From Irpex lacteus (taxonomy: Eukaryota > Basidiomycota > Agaricomycetes > Polyporales > Irpicaceae), in contig MQVO02000005.1 in NCBI GenBank assembly GCA_001986395.2, positions 558,001 to 622,000 of the forward strand: DNA of 64,000 bases, in the 5' to 3' direction. Numbering within the stretch: position 1 is the first letter of the stretch; every line of letters starts with the position of its first letter. The position numbers and the translations under genes are program-made. This document shows positions 11,566-22,300 of this stretch, piece after piece. The notes under the pieces were generated by a model. It had not been told where the DNA came from, made no database searches, and saw nothing but the letters and a program-made list of their open reading frames with translations.

Positions 11566-14132
11566 CTACGCCTCATCTGGAACATTCCCCCTCCCTAACG
11601 GCCGATACATTCCATGGGGACCTCCACGACCTGCCCTCCCAGCAAATCCAATCCTAAACGGATTGATACCGCGCCCTAGAAGCGGTATAACTGGAACGTT
11701 GTGGTGATCTTCTTCTGGTGCTGGGGTGTCTGAGTCAGGGAAGGCGCCAGGCATGTTCGCCTCTGGGTGTTCTTCCTCCGTTTCTTCCTCCTCTGTATCC
11801 GGCTGTTCAGTCAATTAGCAGTCAGTCAGTGAATCCCGTCCAAGATCGAAGGAAACTAAACGCGTACCTCCAAGTCAATCACCAACGCGCCCATATGCCA
11901 CCCCGCCGCCGTAGCCCCAAAACAATACCTCTCCTTCCCCTTCGCTCCCCTCTTCCTATCCTCCCAATCAAACCTAACAACCCCCGGCACCTCCGTCCTC
12001 TCCGGCTCAATCCCATACCTCCTCAACCTCGCCTCCCTCAAACTCTCATCTTTCTCCTGCTGACTTCCAAACCCCCCAGGTACGCCGACGTCCAAGTCGT
12101 TGGGGTCGCCGAGGCCCAGTGCGCCTTTGGAGAAGGAGCCCCAGGTGAGCAGGTGGCCGGAGGAGGTGAGGGCGCCGTAGTGGTAGTCCCCCAATACGAC
12201 GGAGATTACGGTGTTGTGCGGGTGTTGGAGGGTGGGGAGGATGGTGGGTTTGAAGGGGCTTGGTGGGGGGAGAGGGTGGATGGTGCTGGTGGTGAGGGGG
12301 TGGTGGAGGGAGGGGTCAGAGTCGATGTTGCCCATTAGGACGACGCCTGGGTTGGGTGAGTATGTGGTGAAGGTTTTGTAGTTGCCTGAGATCTACGTTG
12401 ATGAAGCAGGTGAGTTTCACGAGTAGTCGGCTTCGGTACATGAGGCGAGAACATACATGAGATATCTTCATCTTTTCAGGCGGCTGCAGCCCATGCTTCT
12501 CATCCGTCCACATAGGATCCTCCCTCACCTTCTCCACCTCACTAAAATACGGCAACTTCAATTAAACACCATCAGCCCCGCATCCTACCTCTCGCACAAC
12601 AGACAACAGAACGAAAACCACTCACATATCTCCACCGATTCCCAGGCGTCACCGCAGTCTCCTGCCCCTCCAACCCTCTAAACATCACCACATGCCCCTT
12701 ATTCGTTAATCCCACAACCGCGTTATCCAACCCCGCGATCTTCACGATCTTCGTACTCTCCTTGTCCTCCTCCCCATCTTGCCCGTCAGTAGAAATCTTC
12801 GGGAGATCGTACTCCTCCAAATCAGGCAACTTCACCATGATCATCCCTCCCTCCACCCGCACCACCCTCCCCGAAGCGTCAATATACGCGTCGTCCGGAT
12901 TCTCCACGTCCACATGCCATACATGACACGGGATCCTCGGGAAGTCATTATCACTACTGTCGTCACCTTGTAACTTGGCGAGCCCGACACCTTGCGCGTT
13001 CCACTCCTCGTTCTTCCGGAAGATCAGCCGTCCTAGACGATCCCGTCCGTTCTCGTGCGGCCAATATACGAAGACGTTGCCTGAGGATGTGAGGACGGCT
13101 GTGAAGGCCCACCCGCATTCGACTTGGATTGGGGTGGATGGGGGGATGTGGGTTTGTAGCGTCGGGTTTGTGGTATTTGTGGTGGAGGACGAAGAGGAGG
13201 AGTGAGTGGAGGGGGAGAGAGATGCGAGGGAGGATGTGAAGTGTCGGGAGTGCAGGACGAAGGGGCGGCCCCAGGAGGTGAAGTTGAGGACTTGGGAGGA
13301 GGTGGTTAGGGCTGCTGAGTGCAGTCGTCCGCAGCTGTAGAAGAATATGGCGAGATGATCAATATAATGCAAATTGGGGTAGACTGGTAGGGGCGTACCT
13401 GATTGTGCGGATGGAGAAGGGGAGCTCGAGCAGGGTAGGTGACGCAGCTGGCTTGTGCTTATCAGCGAAGCTATCCGCTTGCGTGAGGAAGCTCGTCCCG
13501 TCTAAAGTACCTGTGTGTCGTAATACTCATCAGGACAGTCCAGACGGCATAACAGACAGCGTACCCCAGACCCAAACGCGTCCCTGTGAGTCGAGCGCAT
13601 GGAACGACCTGTTCGATCGTACTGAGTACAGAGTGACAGATTGAGAGGATGAGGGGAAGGTATACGCACATTCCGCCAGCAGATAGACTGACTATCTTTA
13701 CTCCACGCGGGAGGTGTAGCTGGACCGGATAGGGCACGCCCTCATACACAGACGTCCGCGGCAAATCTCTCGGCTTGAATCCAAGTCTGCGTCTCGAGCC
13801 CTCCCTATACAGCAAATATAAACATCATGCCCCATGAAGGAAAGCACTATCAGCTAATTCAAGATGCACGCACCCCCACACATAAACCTTCGGCCTCGCC
13901 AACCGTCCATAAATAAACTTCCACCCGGTCGTCCTCGCAGTATCATTTCCCGAGAAGTTATAATCCGTCAAGAGCCTGCGCTTCCAGAAGGTCTCGTCTG
14001 AGGCGAGGAGGTAGAAGAACTTGGAGGTTGCGGAGAGGGAGGCGATGGAGGAGACGGGGAGGAGGGGAGGATGTTGTCGATGATGACTTCGACGGGGAGG
14101 GATTCGAGCTTCGGGTGAGGTGGATGGGACAT
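11566..14132 (-). CDS. F-box / RCC1-repeat protein, Saf1-like SCF substrate adaptor
   Basis: An F-box plus RCC1 beta-propeller protein. The layout matches yeast Saf1, an SCF ubiquitin-ligase adaptor used on entry to quiescence. The start is ATG at 14132 (MSHPPHPKLESLPVEVIIDNILP), which opens directly into the F-box. The F-box continues as VSSIASLSATSKFFYLLASD and ETFWKRR, then ARPKVYVWG begins the propeller. Later RCC1-type blades include RVWVWGTLDG, CGRLHSAALT, CGWAFTAVLTSSG and GDYHYGALTSSGHLLTWG. The C-terminus is acidic, then RG-rich (GRAGRGGPHG), ending at 11566. The two halves of the F-box are in different frames, with the shift within 14056-14070, a G/C run. Either the genome has a 1-nt deletion there or the assembly has a homopolymer error. 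The propeller part is otherwise open and well spliced. Confidence 0.8.
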
Positions 14133-14416
14133 CGTTTGGTGGTAGTGGTGGTGGCAGTAGCTGTTGAAGAGATGGAAGGTTGTGGGGTACTGTACGAATA
14201 TAAGTACAAGTTCAAGCTAAGAATGGCTGCGGTTACAGAGATAAGTTAGGAGAGACATATGGTGTGGCTGCGTGAACCATCGATGACATCAACTGCGCGA
14301 CTAACTACAACTGCACCCGGTATTTTAGACTTGATATTTCGTGAGTGTGCACAAGTAGAGCTCTTCTCTCGCAAGGGAATAGAGAACAACTCGTTAGTGT
14401 TTACATGTCGCGAAGC

Positions 14417-15677
14417 CTACTCGTCCTCGTCATCTACCGTACTCCGTGTTAACCGATTCAGCAGATCCCCATCAAACGCACCTACAAACGAGTATTAGCG
14501 CTCGTATAATAAGGGCCAAGGCACACATGGTAGTCTCGGGAACTCGAAGTCGAAGTTCAGAAGCATTATAACAGAACAGGTACTCACGTCCAGCACCATT
14601 CCTATGTTTCCCTCGATACGCCGCCAGCGAAGGAGACCCGCTGCTGCTCAAGCCTAGCAACCTAGCGTTCAGCGCGCCACCAGTAGGCGAAGGCGAGTTT
14701 GTTATTGATGCGGAGAAGGAGGAGTTGAGAGAGGTGTCTGCTTGGGAGAGGGCGGAGTAGTTGAGGATTCGGGAGGGGGAGGAGAGGGGTGTGGAGGGGT
14801 AGAAGCTTGAGGAGAAGGGTTTTTGGGGTTGGGGGACCGTCTGGAGTCAGGGCGGATGTGTGAAGTGAAATGACGCATGAACGAATGTCGATTGATAAAT
14901 GTAAAGCGTGTGTATGGTATGTGGCAAACATAATGCGTCGTAATTAGTATAGTAGCATTTGTGAATGTTTGAGTTACGCACCGTAGGAGTAGACGCAATC
15001 AACTTCCGCTGCGACTGACTCAGCCCTCCGGAGCCCTTCGGCGACTTCGCTGACAACCCCAACGGATTAGGTCTCGGTGTGGCCGGCGTAGGTGGAGACA
15101 AGGCTTTTGGAGGGAACTGCAATGCATATATTGCTTGCAGGATATTGAAACTCAACGCCGCGAGTACGATGAGCTCTATTTGCGAGTCCATTAAACGCAT
15201 ACAGTAAGGTACATATAAAGCAATCAGTTGCAGTTCACGCATTTAATATTATGACAAGAAAACCTCACCAAGGAAACACAGCACCCACCACACCCCCACC
15301 TCCTCCCTGCCCTTGAACCTCGAATTATAACTCGTCCACACCTGCCGCACGGCTTCCCAAGGTCCAGGTAGTGGCAGTAGGTTCGTCGTAACAAAGACTA
15401 CGACGAAACCTACGCCGTTGGAGCGTATACGCGCGACGGCCTCGGAACGTTGTGGCTTGAGGCTGTCGAGGACGGAGGTCGGTGACATTTCGTTTGCTTC
15501 CCTTGGCTTCGCTTTTCGGAAGTTGAGTTTTCTGAGTACAACTATAAGCACGCTGTATACCCAGCAGCCGAGTGCAAAGAAAAGCAAGAGAACAAAGTTG
15601 AAGGAGGCGTAAACGTCGAGAAAGACAGCGAACAAGCCTTCCAGCCCGAGCGTGACACAGCCAGTTCTCCTTGTCAC
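14417..15677 (-). CDS. Small multi-pass membrane protein, possibly Pom34-like nucleoporin; 5' end unresolved
   Basis: A minus-strand gene of at least four exons. The first visible exon has one strong membrane segment (FNFVLLLFFALGCWVYSVLI) and a second hydrophobic stretch (VGFVVVFVTTNLLPL). The next exon starts with a third (LIVLAALSFNILQAIYAL). After that comes a Ser/Pro-rich tail with SQSQRKLIAS, ILNYSALSQADTSLNSS and SLAAYRGKHRN, ending RAFDGDLLNRL...DDEDE before the stop at 14417. The short membrane domain with a Ser/Pro tail and SQRKL-type motif suggests the fungal pore-membrane nucleoporin Pom34, but I recognise this only weakly. The start is not settled: the membrane frame opens with GTG just after a TGA. 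An ATG at 15681 (MSDKENW) lies in another frame. A short upstream exon or a frameshift is needed. Confidence 0.55.
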
Positions 15678-17269
15678 TCATGTCACAGTCTGCGCGCATG
15701 TGACCGTGTCACTAAAACCATTACACGTGTTATGGGCGTCTAGGTGTTAGTGCTCGGGCAAGGGATTAGGCTGCCCGAGACAGCGACTAGCCTGTTCCTG
15801 GACTGCTAGTCTTGCCGATGACGACGACGATGACCATTGACCAGTGCTAAATGAAGAGATATAAAGGACGGGCATGAGGTGCGAGGCGTGGTTCCCCTTT
15901 GCTCCCCATCTCTGTCCCTCACGGCCGAATGGAGTCTGAAGACGACGGTAGGGTATTGGTCTGATAGGTGATGAAGATAGGGAGAGAAGGGGTGGTTGAG
16001 TTCGTAGAAGCATAAAGGGACGAGGCAAGGGCGAAGAGGAAGAGTGTAGAGGTTCGGGTGAGGAGGATGATAGTCGATAAACAGGTGCGTAGCTACACAA
16101 AGTCTTGTCTTAAGAACTAACTAATTCGTTTATTATCTCCCGGCTTCTCCAGCTAGGTCTTAGAAACACGTCTAGCTATGCTTCGAATATATACATAGGT
16201 TGGTTTCACTGAATATATGCATTCGATTGCATGTATGCGGGACCGGGGCATCTAAAACTATGAAGGTTATCCCCGTGGTGTCGCCATCACCTCACTCCGT
16301 AATGCTGGTATACTCTCGCGTAGACAGGAAGAGAGACTTGCATGACATAGACATCGAGCAAATGGATCGGGTAAGGAGTCGCTGGGACGTCGGATAGGTG
16401 CGCCACTATATTTGCTCTCCATGCTGTTCAATGACTTGACGACTTTGAGTCGCTTGTAGCCATGACCGTTCGAGTTCCCTAGAACTCGTAGCTCGGCATT
16501 GTGATCTAAGTCATCGAATAAACTGATTTGATGGAACACTCGAAGTCAGATAGCTTCGTGTCTAATAAAATGGCGACAGATCCGACTTAGGCCTGGCTGA
16601 AGGACTTGGATGTAGTGGCAGCGTTGTGAGAAGAATAACGGGAGCATGTGGAGGCAAGGCTTTGAGGTGCGTGTTTCTAGCCTTCAAGAGTTATCAGTGA
16701 CTAGCCCACAGAAGACCCGCATTTATCTTTATCTCTCGTCTTAGAGATTTAGCATATGAGAACTGCCTATTGTCGTCCCAGGGACCAGCGCGAGCATGTT
16801 CACAAGCCAATAAAGAAGACACTTGGTATCTCGGAGCCCACAAAACAGCGACCCCAGGTCACGTACACGATATGTTGCCGCACAGCCATGGAGGAGGAGG
16901 GCCTCGCCGAAGCACCTCGCTCACAACGGCCGCTCGTCGAAGAAAGTTGGAAAATCGCTTGTTGGTCCCGTTGTTCCGTAATTGTATTCGTCGAAGGTAT
17001 GCCCTGCTTCGCTTTCAACCTTCCTCTACAGGTACTCTGCGTAAACGCAGGCGAGGCGAGGATCGGTGTGGGAAACAGAGAGCTGCCTGTTGGGCGGTGG
17101 CAAACGAGGCTTTTACTCAGCCTCACGGGATTGCGTCAGGCGGTCCTCAGGAAATGTGACGGAGCAGCACTATCGGAATGTCCAATACCAAGTGCGCTCA
17201 CCTCAAGGCAGCCACAGCACATACCTCATGTTTCTGCCCTCTCCACTGTCATGTCGGACACGTCCTCAT

Positions 17270-17840
17270 GTGTCAAAAACTCTCCGGATCCGAGGGTAGC
17301 TTCTCCCGTTTAAGTTGCAACTCATACAAGCCACAAGCCACAATCAACCAACAACCGTCAGTCACAGCCGCCCCTGTTCGCAGTATTCGACCTCCCGAGG
17401 TAGATCATTCGGAAGGTGTCGTGGGTTGGAGGGGCGTCGTCAATCTCTCAACTGTTCAATTCGTAGTTCGTTCAGGATGTTTGATAGGTGAGTACTCATC
17501 GAACGCTCATCGCGCCGCCTCCTTGTTGCATTGATTGATATGTATCTGACGAAATGTTGGATTTGTCTAGATGGTCGTGTGATGAATACAGTAGGATGGA
17601 AACTTTATCATGGACGACGGCAGACGGACAGAAGCCTGGGCTTGACAGCCTCGACAGCCTGGGAGAAGTGGGACGGCGTCCCGAGTATGACGGCTCGTTC
17701 GTTAGTTTGGAGAGTAATAACCAAGGACGTAAATTCTGGAGGTGCTTTACGGATCGGTTTGTCGATGTACGAGAGGTATGTTGGTCTGGAGCTATGTCAT
17801 GTCAATATGTGATGCTGATGCATCAAATAGAGAAATGAGA
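17270..17840 (+). pseudogene. Unassigned coding-like stretch with one plausible intron
   Basis: An open frame ending VVRSGCLI can be joined across a GTGAGT...TCTAG intron (about 17487-17570) to DGRVMNTVGWKLYHGR. A competing frame after the same intron reads GRKFWRCFTDRFVDVRE. Neither resembles a family I know. There is no good start, and the frame ends after about 90 codons. It could be a small species-specific gene or a relic. Confidence 0.2.
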
Positions 17841-17908
17841 AAGCATCTCTACTCCATCACATTAGATAAAGGTGCGTATACGTATCGATTGAATGCACGT
17901 ATACGCCG

Positions 17909-18226
17909 TTACGACTGACAGGTATTAATTTCTTTGGCAGGATGCATTAATGTGCTGTAGTATGAAGGAACCTTGAAGCTTGAACGTTCGCCAGAATAGC
18001 CTCTCCGTTCGGCCCGACTAGCGATCTCGTCAAAACATAACATGTGGGTGCGATGTCTCCGTCCATTACGGGTGAAATGTTTGGTATCCTCGTTGACGTG
18101 CAGTGTTCGTTCCAAGGTGTCGACCACTACTTGCCGCGCTCGCCGTAATAAAGGCAGCGTTTTCCCCATTCGTTCGATCATGACCTTGTCGTCTGCTTCA
18201 ATTAATGAGCCTATAGCTGGATGCAT
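17909..18226 (-). mobile_element. Possible relic of a transposon-associated Agaricomycete hypothetical protein
   Basis: A 105-codon minus-strand frame contains LERTLHVNEDTKHF followed by THMLCFDEIASRAERR. The pattern of a short hydrophobic strand followed by DEIA and a basic stretch recalls the DEIA-containing proteins that occur in large numbers near Agaricomycete DNA transposons. The usual following block (cysteine and His motifs, then a long conserved tail) is missing. If the resemblance is real, this is a truncated remnant. The recognition rests on one short motif. Confidence 0.3.
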
Positions 18227-18869
18227 GACGGGAGACGATCAATGTCGGAACTACACGGTATAACGGCATTTCTTTCATATTTCAAGGCGCGTGCATGTTA
18301 CTCGGAATCGTGTCTCCAGTAATAACGATGCTCATCTAGCGCGTCTCATCTAGCAAGGATATACTATACTTGCGTTCACAACCGCCGTTGAAGGTATCGC
18401 CAGAGCCTCTGTAAAGCGAAACTCATCGCGCTGGTAAATGTTTATTAATGCAAGTACGGTAACGACCCACATCAATGCCTATAGGCTCAACCACCATAAC
18501 TGACCGTAACGTATGTTTCTACAGAACATGCTCAATATGCTTCAGAGTCGCTTCGGCTTGCCATAGGGGAGTAATAACACAACACATTCCCCATTCGTCA
18601 AGAGGCCGTTGGCTGACCCGCTCCTGGTCATGCCTCTGTCATAATACAGGTTCATAGTCAATAAGAGACGTTGAGGGGACTATCGATACCCCGTCGAGCG
18701 TCGAACTACTGAGCCGTTCAGAGCCCCATTTGGCTATCGTAATCCACTCCAAAGTCCGCAAGGTACACATTCATTGGCTCTACATCGGAAGCAATGAGCG
18801 GCAACGGTCTTTGATATGTCGTACGTGCTGTCTTTGCGTCTTCTGAGAAACTTAACAATTAATGAAGAT

Positions 18870-19320
18870 GATAACGTTCAGTACCCTCATGCCTGTTGAG
18901 AAGCAACGTCAAGATCTCGGTGGTATTCTTATCGATGGCGTGCTGAACGCTGTCAAGGTGTTCCATCCCGAGGTTCTGTGCGCCCAGCTTCTCCAAATGA
19001 ATTGGCGCGTCTTCGTGTTTATGCTGGACATTGGTCAATTGACTTTGGCGGTGCCGGAGGTAGAAGACTTGAATTGAGTTGGACGGAGTACGTCCGTCGA
19101 CGATTCAGGTTCCGTACAAGCGATGGTAAGATTGGTTCTTCTTAGATCGTCTCGTCGTCTGAGCTCCGATAGGATTCTTGACAGCAAGCGTCGTCATATT
19201 AGAAGCTGGTCACAATATGATGTACGATAGATTATCGAGCGCACATTGTCGATGCTATCAGCAGCGGCAAGGACGAATTGCGCGTGCTGCATCAGAGTAC
19301 CTTTACAAGTAGGTGTGGTC
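18870..19320 (-). pseudogene. Decayed coding-like stretch, family not recognised
   Basis: Two open minus-strand segments lie close together: about 19320-19190 (HAQFVLAAADSIDNVRSII) and about 19080-18870 (IDKNTTEILTLLLNRH). Amino-acid composition looks protein-like, the second part vaguely like an ankyrin-type helix pair. Each ends in stops, and no convincing splice sites join them. A further open frame upstream (19917-19516) has no recognisable motif. I read this as the remains of one gene, without a functional guess. Confidence 0.2.
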
Positions 19321-22300
19321 TTGTTCATGCGGTATTTGTATTCACTCATCGCCTTGGCTGGCTGTTCCGTTGTGTTCGTTCACGAACGGGGTCTCTAATC
19401 GAGTGTCCATGCGAAACACGACAGCTGTAGGAAGCGCCACATGTTGTGGATTGAATACTCTGTGGATCAACAATTCCTACCTACCATTCACGCAGCCTGC
19501 ACCGCCTTCACTCCGTTAGGTGTGGGTGCTCCACGCCATCGGTACGTGGAATGACCACTGCTCTCCGTATCGATATTTGTTGACATATGCCCAGAGACAT
19601 TGGTATCTTGTTTGAATAGCCGCACTGCTGCACTGCTGCAGTACAGCAGCGGTGACATTGATCTGGTCACCTGGGCGGAACTCAGGTGCGCCTTGTCGCT
19701 GATATTGATGGCGTGAACGTCTGGCTTTCCAGCTGACTTGATTGCGGTACCACCATAGGTAGCGAGGGTGGAGCTGTTTATTGCGCGCCATCAACATCAT
19801 GCATTCGAATGTGTTGCCTTGGCCTCGTCGATACATTGGTGCCAGTAAATTAAGGCTGGGCTGCTTCAGCAGGACAATCTGATATACCCAAAATACGATG
19901 GTGTGTATACTGCGCACTGTTTATCGTGATCCACATATTGAGGGTTCCTTGCAGTACTGCATGTTATGGTCTATATGACACTTTCTCTGCAAACCAGTGA
20001 AGCAGCGCTCCAAGTCATCCCTGTCCGATAGTCACTGTGCATCGGACGTTGGAATTCGTCATGACTTTCAAGGAGTTGCAATTCCGTCGCCCGCCCTGCC
20101 CAGCCCTAATACCACCTGCTGAACTCTATTTATTTGCCTTTCTCTGTCCAGGTGCCTTGTTAGACGGCATATCTCTCGGAACGTTCTTGACCCTCGGCAC
20201 CGACCGTTGCAATCAACCACAGGGCCTATCGAGGTCCTGTCTCTTGACCGCAGCTCGATTGACCGTGTCACCTGCAGGCACCTATCCGATCGACCATCGT
20301 CTGAATTGATCTCACCATGCTCCGATTACCCCTGAGATCGAGGCCCTTCGGCGCAAAGCGTCAAGCTCCCCCTTTCATGCTATACAACGGTGTCAGTACG
20401 TATGATGCATGTATTATTCTGCTTTAGGTAAACACACGGCTTAATTCTTGTATTCCTTGTAGGGTGAGTCGGAGCGTTCTCGATTGCCGAATTTGTGCAA
20501 TAGCGACGAACTTGGTTGCCCATATCTGGACAGTTCTCACGGCGCGCGCAAATTTCAATTAGTTCTCCCGCTTCCAGCCCCAAGACGACTCAGCAATCCC
20601 TCATTGACCGACCACCATGCCGGCCATGGCTGATCTGTGCCTTACACCCCTGTGCGATTCATATTTGCCTCACAGGCCCGTACGGGACCGTGCAGTGGGG
20701 TGCGACACGTTGTGCTTGGCCGTAGCCTTCAGACCAGAACCAGATCCCATTTTTGAGCCAGATCTCACACAATCATTGTTTATTGACTTCGTCATCAGGT
20801 ATTACAGACACAAATTATCCACCAGCGAAGCAGAAGAAGCCTCCAATATTGAGAAGATACAAGGGCGTAAGCGTCAACTGCGTAGCAACCAAGTTCGCAC
20901 ATAGGGAGGGCCGAAAGCGGTAGGTTGAAGCGAATCCTGTATCTCACATTGCACTCAGCTGATAAGCTTCGTCTGTGGCCCAGCCGCCAACGACTCCGGG
21001 ACTTGTAGGGTCTCACACCCATGAGAGAAAAGTTACCTGAACCCATTTCGTAATGTGTTCTCGGTGGGAGTACTTCTTGCCTTTTACCCACGCATCAGAG
21101 TTTACTCTTCGTTGTAGGCGGTGGGGTCGTGTTCATCCCGTGAACGATGGATATGAATTCGAAGTCCAACCCACGACTACCGGAACAGTGATATACGACT
21201 CGGCATCCCACTCCCATATCCGATATTGGGCTTTCCTCCGCAGTTTCCCAATGGTGAGCTGCGCACAGTTCTATAATCGAGATGCTCTGTGGTTCTTTAC
21301 CGGTATTAGGTAGCTTATACACATACCGAGCTTTCAAATGCAACAAGAGCAGCCTTCCCGTATATCTTCGCCTCGAAATAATCTCTTGTCTCTTCGATGA
21401 ATTACAGTGGAATTAACACTGACTATCCGGCTATCCGGTTCTCAGAAGACTTGAGTTTCGAGAGGTTGGAACAGCTCAGTATCTAACATTTATGCACAGC
21501 GCAAACGCTGATTCCAGGTGAATAAATGAGTTATATCACCATGATCTAGTGAGTCCTTCGTTTCCGTCCTGCGATTATGACACAATTAGGGGCTCATACA
21601 TCCGACACGACATACAGCATACATGGGGTCATTGGCAGGCCTTCGGGAGGGGTCCATCTTCGCACCTTCAGAAATATGCCGGATCTTCTGTTCGTATGTT
21701 CGAATTTTCGCACAAGATTATTCCGGTGAAGTTTTCGCATCTTTCTGTTTGATGTGAGCGATACGATCTTTTTGTCCTCAGACACGCAGATATCCAGCAA
21801 ATTGGCAGAACATTTACTTGCGTCATCTGAGCGGCTTTATACTGCCCGACATCCGCTTGGACGTTGGGCGGCACTCACCTTATCTTCCACATCAAAACAT
21901 ATCAACTCAGGCGCTCTGACCGTCCAGCGTGACGTCCGTCCTATTTCTCTTCTCCGCAAAACGTGTCGTAGGCGTGGTGTGGCGAAACCGAATTACAATA
22001 CAAGTCCCTGCTTCCTTGCAAATGAGGGTTCTGTCTGAACGGCGCAGGTGGACGGCCTCACGTGAATGAAGGCTTTTGCAGGCTCGGCAGGTCAAGGCCA
22101 AATAAAACAGCGGAGCATTCCAGACGGAATAGGGAGACGCGTGTAATTGGTCCAGAGGATAAGCTCGAAGGTTTGTCAGCGTTTCAAAGCCTTACCTGCC
22201 TTCCAGACGACACGCCTCCCATCAGCCCATGGAGTACTCTCTTTGATCGTGCATCGTTCTTTCGGTATAACGCATGCTATTGGTTGACGAAGCTGACTCC

